From JAAYUJ01 sp963698165 (lineage in GTDB: Bacteria; Desulfobacterota; Syntrophobacteria; Syntrophobacterales; Syntrophobacteraceae), in assembly GCA_963698165.1 (NCBI GenBank), contig CAVOPT010000010.1:62001-126000 (forward strand): 64,000 bases of DNA. The letters are read 5' to 3'. Made by a program: the position numbers and the translations under genes. Numbering within the stretch: position 1 is the first letter of the stretch; the number at the start of each line of letters is the position of its first letter. This document shows, piece after piece, positions 17,702 through 25,145 of this stretch. The notes under the pieces were generated by a model. The model ran no database searches. It had not been told where the DNA came from and was given only the letters and a program-made list of their open reading frames with translations.

Positions 17702-18630
17702 GCGAGCTCAAGGCAGCCGTCCATCAGTACCTGGAAATGCGTCGCTCACTGGGATTCAAGCTTCGTGAAGAGGGCGTCCTCCTACCCCGATTTGTTGAGT
17801 TCATGGAACAAGAGGGGGCCCCTTTCATCACGGTTGACCTGGCTCTCAAATGGGCGATGCAGGCCCAAAATGCCACGCCGGTATACTGGGCCGTGCGGCT
17901 TCGCATAGTCCGGATCTTCGCTTCCTACCACAGCGCAACAGATCGACGCACCCAAATCCCATCACAGTATTTGCTTCCATACCGCTACCATCGCAAGAAG
18001 CCTCACATCTACAGTGATGATGAAGTCATGCGCTTGCTCAAGGCGGCGGCTAAACTTACCTCCCCAAAAGGGCTCAGAGCATCGACGTATGGAGCTGTCT
18101 TCGGATTGCTTTCGGCCACCGGTATGCGAATCAGTGAAGCCGTTGCCCTCGACCGGCAGGATGTGGATCTCGCAAAACGAATTCTCACGATTCGCCATTC
18201 CAAGTTCGGCAAGTCGCGCTTGGTGCCAATCCACCCTTCCGTGCAGTGCAGACTGAAAACATATGAGGCTCTGAGAGACTCGATCATCCCGTCACCCCGG
18301 ACCAGCGGCTTCTTTATCTCGGAGGCCGGCAAACGATTGACCAAATGGATCGTTGAGCGCACATTTGTAAGGCTTTCACGAGAAATTGGGCTGCGTGGGC
18401 CGTTGGACAGCCATGGTCCCCGGGTGCATGACTTTCGCCACACCTTCGCCGTAAAAACCTTGCTACACTTGTACAAATCCGACCACAAGATCGAACAGCG
18501 CATTGCTCATCTGAGCACCTATCTCGGACACAGGCATGTTAACGACACTTACTGGTACCTCTCAGCTGTGCCTGAACTCATGAAGCTGGTCGCAGACCGG
18601 TTGGATTCCATTCCGGGAGGGCTCATATGA
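17698..18630 (+). CDS. RIT tyrosine recombinase, second gene (RitB-type)
   Basis: A 310-residue tyrosine recombinase with catalytic Arg (ATGMRISEAV), Lys near SKFGKSR, HDFRHTFAV, a His in YLGHRHVND and the Tyr in TYWYLS. ATG 17698 overlaps the first gene's stop by 4 bp, and its own TGA overlaps the third gene's ATG (18627), so the three are one translationally coupled operon. It has one shorter N-terminal domain than the first gene. Confidence 0.9.
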   Translation: MSELKAAVHQYLEMRRSLGFKLREEGVLLPRFVEFMEQEGAPFITVDLALKWAMQAQNATPVYWAVRLRIVRIFASYHSATDRRTQIPSQYLLPYRYHRKKPHIYSDDEVMRLLKAAAKLTSPKGLRASTYGAVFGLLSATGMRISEAVALDRQDVDLAKRILTIRHSKFGKSRLVPIHPSVQCRLKTYEALRDSIIPSPRTSGFFISEAGKRLTKWIVERTFVRLSREIGLRGPLDSHGPRVHDFRHTFAVKTLLHLYKSDHKIEQRIAHLSTYLGHRHVNDTYWYLSAVPELMKLVADRLDSIPGGLI

Positions 18631-19628
18631 TGGATACCTCTCCCGATTTTCCAGCATTACTCCAGGCATTCTTCACGGAACGTCTCATGAAGCAGCGTCG
18701 AGCAAGCCCCACAACGATTGCAAGCTATCGTGATGCGTTTTGTCTCCTTTTCAGATTTGTTGAGCAACGTTTGAATAAACCTCCTTCCAGCATCACTATG
18801 GAAGACCTGGAGGCTCCTCTGATCGGCTCCTTCCTTGACTGGCTGGAAACAGAGCGTGGCAACTCCATCAGATCGAGAAATGCGAGACTCGCAGCCATTC
18901 ACTCATTCTTCAAATATGCTGCATGGCGCGACCCGAGCCACAGTGCATCGATTCAACGGGTACTGGCGATTCCCGGCAAACGATCCGACCGCAGCCCGGT
19001 GGAATATTTGACCCGGGAAGAGGTTGGTGCACTCCTGGTCGCACCCGATGAATCCACATGGACAGGCCGCCGAGATAAGACCCTACTGGTCGTTGCGGTA
19101 CAAACAGGTCTGCGTGTCTCCGAGCTCGTTGGCCTCAACAACGAAGATGTCGTGCTCGGTCATGGAGCCCATGTGCGATGCAGGGGCAAGGGCAGAAAGG
19201 AACGCTGTACGCCCCTCAGAAAAGAAGTGACAAAAGCCCTGATGGCATGGATGGGCGAGCACCCGAACCAACCGCAATCTCCGCTCTTTCCCAACGCAAG
19301 AGGTGCCAGGTTATCCCGCGACGGCGTAAGGTATCTTCTGCTCAAGCATCTGGAATCCGCTCGAAAGCGGACCCCGTCGTTAAGCAAGAAGCGCGTTACA
19401 CCACACGTGCTTCGTCACACAACGGCCATGGATCTGCTTCAACAGGGTGTCGATCGAACCGTTATCGCTTTGTGGCTTGGCCACGAAACCATGGAGACAG
19501 TTCAGCTCTACATTCATGCTGATCTTCAAATGAAAGAGCAGGCGCTTGCTAAAACCACTCCTTTGTCCGTGACGCCGGGCCGCTACCGGCCAAATGACGA
19601 ACTCCTCGAATTTCTTAAGAACCTGTAG
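18627..19628 (+). CDS. RIT tyrosine recombinase, third gene (RitC-type)
   Basis: A 333-residue XerD-like recombinase. The core-binding domain (about 8-110) is followed by Arg (QTGLRVSELVG), Lys (GKGRKER), HVLRHTTAM, LGHETMETVQ and the Tyr in LYIHAD. It starts with overlapping ATGATG at the stop of the second gene. The stop TAG at 19628 is 40 bp before the inner arm of the right RIT end. Confidence 0.9.
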   Translation: MMDTSPDFPALLQAFFTERLMKQRRASPTTIASYRDAFCLLFRFVEQRLNKPPSSITMEDLEAPLIGSFLDWLETERGNSIRSRNARLAAIHSFFKYAAWRDPSHSASIQRVLAIPGKRSDRSPVEYLTREEVGALLVAPDESTWTGRRDKTLLVVAVQTGLRVSELVGLNNEDVVLGHGAHVRCRGKGRKERCTPLRKEVTKALMAWMGEHPNQPQSPLFPNARGARLSRDGVRYLLLKHLESARKRTPSLSKKRVTPHVLRHTTAMDLLQQGVDRTVIALWLGHETMETVQLYIHADLQMKEQALAKTTPLSVTPGRYRPNDELLEFLKNL

Positions 19629-21107
19629 TCACACGAACGTCTTCCACCGCCTGCTTTCACCCGGGAATTATGTCGAGTAGGAATGAGGCCATTCCCAAGC
19701 CCTCAGTGTATGCTCCTTGTTTACAGCCTCACTACTCGGCATAATTCTGAACTCGACATAATGGCGAAACGTATGGGCTGATGCGCGCTTGCAGATTCGA
19801 GCCTTCCCGACGGCCTCCTTAATCGCCTTCTGCACCTGCGTCTCATGCAAATAATACCGCCGGAGCTCGCCGGTCGACGGCACACGGGTCAATTGCAGGG
19901 CCGGGAAAAACCACTGCCAGATGAAATCTTTCGCAGCGTTCGGGTATTTCTTCTCCAGCGCATTCACCAGAAAAACCCCTGCATATGCACGATCCAGGTC
20001 GCGCTGGTGCAGATCCTTCAAGGATTCGAGGTGCGCTCGAAGCTCAGGGAGCAACGTCCGAGGGAGCGGGACCGTTCGGTCTTTTTGGCCTTTTCCGTCA
20101 TGAACCGTCAGGATCTCCGCATCGAAATTGAAGCACTGCACGCGCAGATGCAGACATTCAAACAGTCGAAGGCCGCAGCCGTACAGGAGCTTCACCACCA
20201 GGTCAAACGGAGGTGCAAGGTGCTTCAGGACGGCCTCAATCTCCTCACGGGACAGCACGACCGGGATGAAGGGTTTCCGCTTCGCCCGGACAACTCCGTC
20301 AACTTTCCCAAACTCCCTGTTCAGGACATGCCGATGAAAAAACAGCAGGGCATTGAAGGCCTGGTTCTGGGTTGAAGCGGACACCTTCTTATTGACTGCC
20401 AGGTGCGTCAGGAACTCCTTAACGTGCTGGGTTGACAACGATTTTGGATCCCGGCTTCGCGTAAAGGTTTGATAGTGACGTACCCATTGCGTATAGGTTC
20501 TGAGGGTCTTCGGCGAATAATGGCGGAGCTTGATTTCGTCGGACAGCCTGGCATATTCGGCTTTCCAGGATACCCCCTTCGAGAAGTTCCCTGTTGGAGG
20601 GGTTGATACCGCCTGACAACGCGGTTCATTGAGGGCATGCGTCGGGGAACTGACCTCGATGGGTCCGGAGTCCCCCTTGAGTGATGAATCGGCGGGCTGG
20701 CCCGTGACCGCGGGGGGATTCCCAGGGGCGATCCGTTCTTGGTGGGAACAAGCCGAGCCGGCCGTCCCCCTGGGCTGAACAAGCTCGAAATAGAGTGTGA
20801 TCGCATGGTGTGCCTGCTGTTGCTGCGCGTGTGTCTGCTTCTTCTCCTCCAATTTGTGGAGGAAGCGGTCAAGGCTGCCCGCCTGCCCATGGGTGAAGTG
20901 ATACTTCTCGCAGAAATCCAAATAATAGCGCAACCACTTAAGACAGGATGCATGGGCATCATTCGGGACGGTCTTTTGCTTCAAGAACGCCACAAATTGT
21001 GTCTGCAATGCTGAAGGGATGCTTTGCATGCGGAAATCTCCAGTTTCAGGATATCCTTCCATTCTGCGTGATAGACAGAAAGATGCACCAACTGTATCGG
21101 AAAATCC

Positions 21108-21136
21108 TTGTAAAGACCTGAAGCATAAAATATAAT
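21108..21136 (+). promoter_or_regulatory. candidate cassette promoter Pc
   Basis: TTGTAA (21108-21113) and a perfect TATAAT (21131-21136) are separated by exactly 17 bp, pointing into the cassette array. It lies between the intI start (21029) and the first cassette boundary (21262), where integron Pc promoters are expected. Predicted transcription start is near 21143. Confidence 0.7.
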
Positions 21137-21199
21137 GTGATATCAGGATGATGTGGGAAGTCCACTCCCTCGGATATGTCACCAGCCAGACTGTGCTTG

Positions 21200-21268
21200 C
21201 CCTAATGAGAATCCAAGACTTGCCCCGCATCCCGGAGATATACAGAAACTACAGAATCACTGTTATGC
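21200..21268 (+). other. attI site / first cassette junction
   Basis: The junction half-site GTTATGC lies at 21262-21268. It is complementary to GCATAAC at 21623-21629, the R'' of the first cassette, which proves this is the G^TT crossover where the first cassette begins. attI should occupy the bases just upstream; its left limit is not defined by sequence alone. Confidence 0.75.
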
Positions 21269-21289
21269 CAGAATAGAAGAGGTCGGAAT

Positions 21290-21607
21290 TTGTACCGAAC
21301 AACTGATCCAATAATAATTGATAAAGGGATCCAGAGAATCCGACATTCAAAGCGCGTAGCGATCATACTATTTTTCGGTTTCATACCTGCGGGCATTCTG
21401 TCCCTTTTCTTGGCAGAGCATTTCAGCCTAAACTTTTTTATCTTACTCGCGCCTTACGTTCTGTTTGTCGCAATATGGGATACCTACATCGGACTCACGG
21501 CAACCTGCCCGAGGTGCAACGAACTGTATTATTGGCGCATGGAAGGAATAGGTTTTAGAAACTTCTTCACAAAACGATGCCTGAACTGTGGATTGGATTT
21601 AAGGTAA
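21290..21607 (+). CDS. cassette 1: small membrane protein with zinc ribbon
   Basis: A 105-residue protein with two adjacent hydrophobic segments (about 24-62) and a C-terminal four-cysteine ribbon, CPRC and CLNCG. It should be an inner-membrane protein with a cytoplasmic metal-binding tail. The likely start is TTG at 21290 with GAGG upstream. As the first cassette it is closest to Pc. No family recognised. Confidence 0.65.
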   Translation: MYRTTDPIIIDKGIQRIRHSKRVAIILFFGFIPAGILSLFLAEHFSLNFFILLAPYVLFVAIWDTYIGLTATCPRCNELYYWRMEGIGFRNFFTKRCLNCGLDLR

Positions 21608-21622
21608 TGAAAACTGTAAGTG

Positions 21623-21683
21623 GCATAACAACAAAATCCAGCGGACGCAAAAAAGCCTGCGCCGCTGATTTTGGGCGTTAAGT
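21623..21683 (+). other. attC site 1
   Basis: R'' GCATAAC (21623-21629) and R' GTTAAGT (21677-21683). The inner stem pairs AAAATCCAGCGG with CCGCTGATTTT. R'' complements the cassette's own start at 21262. The stem is very similar to that of the attC at 30997-31052. Confidence 0.9.
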
Positions 21684-21696
21684 GCAAAGGCAAACT

Positions 21697-21945
21697 ATGA
21701 ACAAGGAAGCAATCCTCGCCCATCTGAGGGAAGCCAAGCAAGAGCTTGATGAAACGATAGCAGAGATCGAACAAGACAACGATTTTGATCTTGATGGCTA
21801 CTACGTCAGTTTTCAGCATGTATATCATCATTTGAACACTGCCTGGAATTCCCGGAAAAAGTCTGACACCAGAATCGAGGAGTGCACAGAGGAAGATTTC
21901 ATGAGATGGCGGAAATTCCCAAGCGACTTCGATTTGGGCACTTAA
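21697..21945 (+). CDS. cassette 2: small acidic hypothetical protein
   Basis: An 82-residue acidic protein predicted mostly helical (MNKEAILAHLREAKQELDE start), rich in Glu and Asp. The stop TAA lies inside the R'' of its attC, a common economy in cassettes. It resembles many short cassette proteins of unknown role; no catalytic motif is seen. Confidence 0.65.
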   Translation: MNKEAILAHLREAKQELDETIAEIEQDNDFDLDGYYVSFQHVYHHLNTAWNSRKKSDTRIEECTEEDFMRWRKFPSDFDLGT

Positions 21946-22023
21946 CAAGGCAATTCAGGCGACGGTGAATAGCCGATGCTTTACGGGTGCGACATAGCCC
22001 GCGCCTGATTTCTGTCGTTGGGC
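21940..22023 (+). other. attC site 2
   Basis: R'' ACTTAAC (21940-21946), exact complement of the cassette start GTTAAGT at 21677; R' GTTGGGC (22017-22023). Inner stem TCAGGCG / CGCCTGA. Confidence 0.88.
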
Positions 22024-22046
22024 TGTCCCTGCAAGACGAGGAAGAT

Positions 22047-22535
22047 ATGACACGCGCCGAACGTTCACCAAAGAAGCGCACAAGTCGGCGAAGGAGCAAC
22101 AGGCGCCCCGACTACATCCCGAGAAGTCGTATGGGCTTTGACCAGAAGATGTCGCAGGTCCTGCTCGACTTCGTCGAACCCTATAAGCAGTTTGCAGAGA
22201 CCCCGGAAGCGATTGAAAAACTCGTCGTCATAGGCATCGCGGCTTGGAATGCCTCAATGCTTCCAGAGCGGCAACGAGACTCGACGGTTGCAAATTTGGC
22301 CATGACTATAGTTAACGGAAACTCCCTCGTCAGGCGCGTCACCTCGAAGATCCGTAAGGCAATTTTGGGGGAATCAAGAGATGTCGCCGAGTTCAAGCAG
22401 CTAGTCTACGAATTGATCGAACGTAAGCTCCAGTACTATCCAGAGATCAAGCGCCTCATTGTCAGTTACGAGCTTTCCCCGAGAGAAGATGACATCCATT
22501 TGATAATCGTATCCACTCTGACGGCGGTAGGATAG
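22047..22535 (+). CDS. cassette 3: hypothetical protein with basic N-terminus
   Basis: A 162-residue soluble protein. The first 28 residues are strongly basic (KKRTSRRRSNRR), suggestive of nucleic acid contact; the rest is helical with no known motif. ATG at 22047 follows GAGGAAG. Family not recognised. Confidence 0.6.
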   Translation: MTRAERSPKKRTSRRRSNRRPDYIPRSRMGFDQKMSQVLLDFVEPYKQFAETPEAIEKLVVIGIAAWNASMLPERQRDSTVANLAMTIVNGNSLVRRVTSKIRKAILGESRDVAEFKQLVYELIERKLQYYPEIKRLIVSYELSPREDDIHLIIVSTLTAVG

Positions 22536-22561
22536 TTTTGGCAATTTGAGACTCAAACGTT

Positions 22562-22661
22562 GCCCAACCGGCCAGTCAAGCCGACCACCAACCTCGTGGA
22601 GCCTTTTGGGAACCCTTGAGATTGTGGCAGCGGTTGGTGGCGGCTTACTTCAACGTTAGAA
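22562..22661 (+). other. attC site 3
   Basis: R'' GCCCAAC (22562-22568) complements the cassette start GTTGGGC; R' GTTAGAA (22655-22661). Inner stem CAAGCCGACCACCAACC pairs with GGTTGGTGGCGGCTTAC. The same stem recurs at 36624-36724. Confidence 0.92.
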
Positions 22662-22695
22662 AAAGAACCGAGATCACAACGGGAGCCAGTCGACT

Positions 22696-23637
22696 ATGGC
22701 TATACCGGCAGAAATTAACAGGATCGTCAGAAAATATAGAAAACCTTTCGTGTTAACAAAGACAAAACTTGCGAGAATTTGCGAGATTGTAAATAAGAGA
22801 TTTACAGATCTATCGAAGGAAGAGGTTTTCGACCTGAACTTCGAAGTTGTCCTGGAAAAGGGGAAGAAGCACTCTATTCACTCACTCGAAAGCCTGTTCA
22901 ATATGGATAACTCTATGAGCAATAGGATTAAAGAGCTATCTATAGAATGGGAAATGGGAAAAGAAGATGACCGAGCCTACACAGTAGTCGCCGTGGATTA
23001 CGATTCAAATCCCCATCCTATGACAGGTACATCCATCTTTCTCTCCGGAAAATCTCCGAATTTTACATGGTTAAACGAAATGTTTGCTGAACTCGAAGAA
23101 CAGATCGACCGGACTGTACCTGTCGGTTATATGTACCGCCTAAAGAGCTTGCCGTACCTTTATAAGCTGTTGATATTTATGGCATCGTTTACTTTAATAT
23201 TAGGTTTGATAAGTTCTTTTCAGAGTCTCAGCGAGAGTAAGGGTGCCTTTCAGATTGCTGAGCGAGATCGTGCACTCATTTTGCAGAAGGCCAAAGATAC
23301 TAATACTACCGATGAAAAGATCAATATAATCTTCGACGTAATAACTAGCTCTCTTATGCACTGCGAAACTGATAGCCGTTTCTGGGGCTATCTTAAAGAT
23401 GCAAAGACTTATTTTTTATTGTCTCCAGTTGTACTTGTAATATTTATGTTTTTTTATTTATATATTAGATGTTATCCATCCTATGTGTTTGAGTGGGGTG
23501 ACATTGAAACTTACCATCTGAAATTGATTGAAAGGCGAAAATACCTATGGAGTGTTATAGTAGGTTCTTTACTCGTTGGAATCTTGGCCAATCTGTTTGT
23601 TTATGGATTATCTGACGTTTTTAGAAATTCAAAATAG
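22696..23637 (+). CDS. cassette 4: membrane protein of unknown function
   Basis: A 313-residue protein, visibly more AT-rich than its neighbours. A soluble N-terminal part (1-155) is followed by three hydrophobic segments (about 157-175, 236-255 and 276-300), so it is an inner-membrane protein with a large cytoplasmic or periplasmic head and a loop of about 60 residues. The charged N-terminal part contains YTVVAVDYDSNPHPMTG. Family not recognised; the head-plus-TM layout is common in membrane-linked defence effectors but that is only suggestive. Confidence 0.65.
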   Translation: MAIPAEINRIVRKYRKPFVLTKTKLARICEIVNKRFTDLSKEEVFDLNFEVVLEKGKKHSIHSLESLFNMDNSMSNRIKELSIEWEMGKEDDRAYTVVAVDYDSNPHPMTGTSIFLSGKSPNFTWLNEMFAELEEQIDRTVPVGYMYRLKSLPYLYKLLIFMASFTLILGLISSFQSLSESKGAFQIAERDRALILQKAKDTNTTDEKINIIFDVITSSLMHCETDSRFWGYLKDAKTYFLLSPVVLVIFMFFYLYIRCYPSYVFEWGDIETYHLKLIERRKYLWSVIVGSLLVGILANLFVYGLSDVFRNSK

Positions 23638-23656
23638 GCAAGGCAAAACGAAGTTT

Positions 23657-23849
23657 TTCTAACTTTCGCTGGAGCCGACGCCCAAAAAGCCGGGCTGCGA
23701 GATCATTGAGCGCACAGCCGGCGCTACGCGCCGCCTATCCGCTCAATGAAGCTGCACCGCTTCGCGGCTGCGCCCCCTTGTCACGGGAGCTGCAAAAAGC
23801 GCAGCTCACGCGCCCAAGGGGATGCAGCTTATCTCGCAGCCCGTTCGGC
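23657..23849 (+). other. attC site 4, long and atypical
   Basis: R'' TTCTAAC (23657-23663) exactly complements the cassette start GTTAGAA. The site is about 193 bp: an outer stem pairs CGGGCTGCGAGAT (23692-23704) with its perfect inverse (23830-23842) and encloses a long GC-rich extension. R' is a degenerate GTTCGGC (23843-23849). Confidence 0.75.
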
Positions 23850-23878
23850 GTCGCGGATTATGAATTGGAGGGGGTGAA

Positions 23879-24817
23879 ATGCCTGCTTTCGTAAGCCACA
23901 GCTTCAAGGATGAAGCCATCTACACTGCGATATGCTTGGCTTTGGATGCTGCCAATGCAGAGCGTTGGGACACGTCCACGATGTCGCCAGGTGAATCTCT
24001 AGCCGACCAATTGCGAGACGCAATACATGCCTGCGAGGTCTGTGTCTTCATCGCCACGCGTCGGTCTATTGAATCACCATGGTGCCTTGCTGAACTAGGT
24101 GCATTTTGGGGTGCGGGGAAAAAAGTTCTTCTATTCCTAGCAGACCCTGACCTTGCTGATTCAATGCTTCCTCCGCAGTTTAAGGGCAATCTCAGGGTAA
24201 ATACGGCCCATGAACTGATCGCGGCGGTCAAAGCCACGACCGACGAACACAGGCAAGCACTGACACAGGCGAAGCGACAGGCCCCATACGAGTTCTTTGA
24301 AACCTCTGGGAACTACGGAACAGAGAAGGACTGGCAAAGTCTCCTAGAGAATACGCAGGATCGGTTTGATGTTCTCGGCGTGGCCTTGGGGGCATGGCGA
24401 AGAACCCCAGGTTTCTCGAAGATGGCTCTCGCCAAGGCGGGCGGGAATTGCAGGATCCGAATGTTGCTAATGCACCCGGACAATGATTTGCTAAAGGGAT
24501 TGCTCTACAACGAGAGAAAGCTCGAATCAGTCCTCGGTGATATCCGCGAGAGCTACGACTTCTACAAGGAGCTCACGGCCAAGGACCCAAAGAGAAACAT
24601 AGAGGTTCGACAGATCCGGAGGGGGATTCCTCATTTCTTTCTCACTAGATCCGACCAATACGCCGTGATCATTCAGTATCAATCCTCTCAGGAGTGGGGT
24701 TCCGGCCCTACTTGGAGGTGTCCCGCCCAGTCCATGCTTTACGACGCAGCCGTAAAGGAATTCGAACACCTCTGGATCTTTGGTACTGACGAAGGCCTAA
24801 CTTCGCAATCAACCTGA
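23879..24817 (+). CDS. cassette 5: TIR-domain protein with C-terminal effector/sensor domain
   Basis: A 312-residue protein. Residues 1-130 form a bacterial TIR domain: FVSHSFKDE at strand A, ATRRSIESPWCLAELGAF with the putative catalytic Glu72, then KKVLLFLADPD. TIR domains of this type often cleave NAD+ in anti-phage systems. Residues about 140-300 make a second alpha/beta domain (RFDVLGVALGAW, RIRMLLMHPDND) reminiscent of phospholipase-D-like folds but without a confident HKD motif. ATG 23879 has GGAGGGGG. The last codons run into the attC. Standing alone in a cassette, it would be a single-gene defence unit (inference). Confidence 0.8.
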   Translation: MPAFVSHSFKDEAIYTAICLALDAANAERWDTSTMSPGESLADQLRDAIHACEVCVFIATRRSIESPWCLAELGAFWGAGKKVLLFLADPDLADSMLPPQFKGNLRVNTAHELIAAVKATTDEHRQALTQAKRQAPYEFFETSGNYGTEKDWQSLLENTQDRFDVLGVALGAWRRTPGFSKMALAKAGGNCRIRMLLMHPDNDLLKGLLYNERKLESVLGDIRESYDFYKELTAKDPKRNIEVRQIRRGIPHFFLTRSDQYAVIIQYQSSQEWGSGPTWRCPAQSMLYDAAVKEFEHLWIFGTDEGLTSQST

Positions 24818-24873
24818 CCGGCCAACATCGCGCTTCGCTTGCTATTGGCCGGCAGGTTATTGCGCCCGTTGGG
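24795..24873 (+). other. attC site 5
   Basis: R'' GCCTAAC (24795-24801, overlapping the TIR gene's end) and R' GTTGGGA (24867-24873). Strong inner stem AACCTGACCGGCCAA / TTGGCCGGCAGGTT. R'' differs at one base from the complement of the cassette start GTTCGGC. Confidence 0.9.
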
Positions 24874-25145
24874 AGGTCGGAGTGAATCCGTTCTTTTTCT
24901 CTCTGGGGTTGGCCTTGCGTTCTTCCGTTAAGAGGGCCTTGCCGTTCGTAAGATGTATTGGTTGAAATAGAATAGGTAGTCAGGAAGGAATCGGTCCAAG
25001 GCAGGTATAGGCATTGCGGGCAATCCATCGCAACTGAGTTCTTTTCGGTCTTAAGATGCCAATTTTGGTGTACAAATTGACTTCCTGCCTGGAATGAGGA
25101 ATTAATGGGGGGAAGACAAACGGCACTCAGCTATCAGAACACTGA

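Larger units (their letters stand above)
16283..19761 (+). mobile_element. RIT (Recombinase In Trio) element inserted in intI
   Basis: A 3479-bp element with three overlapping tyrosine recombinase genes, as defined for RIT elements. It is flanked by TGGCGA at 16277-16282 and 19762-19767, a 6-bp target repeat; removal of the element and one copy restores the intI frame. A perfect 34-bp inverted repeat joins 16303-16336 and 19734-19767. The ends contain arms of the type TTATGTCGAGT (16309-16319), TTATGCCGAGT (16326-16336) and an inverted inner arm at 16403-16413, mirrored at 19751-19761, 19734-19744 and 19668-19678, with 6-bp spacers between the outer arms. Confidence 0.92.
16126..21029 (-). 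pseudogene. intI: integron integrase, split by the RIT element
   Basis: The integron tyrosine recombinase that joins attI and attC sites. Its 5' part (21029 to about 19762) encodes the core-binding domain, the Arg (GCGLRLFE), the Lys region (GKGQKD) and the integron-specific insert (KKYPNAAKDFIWQWFFPA, RRYYLHE), up to AHTFRH. The 3' part lies at 16276-16126 and reads SFASHLLQANYDIRTIQ, LLGHSDVRTTMIYTH and a TAA stop. Joining them with one copy of the 6-bp repeat gives an unbroken 472-residue IntI. As it stands, the product lacks the final His and the Tyr nucleophile and must be inactive. An unusual N-terminal extension (about 150 residues with its own SAM-like segment) precedes the canonical start. 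The ATG at 21029 follows GGAG. Confidence 0.93.
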
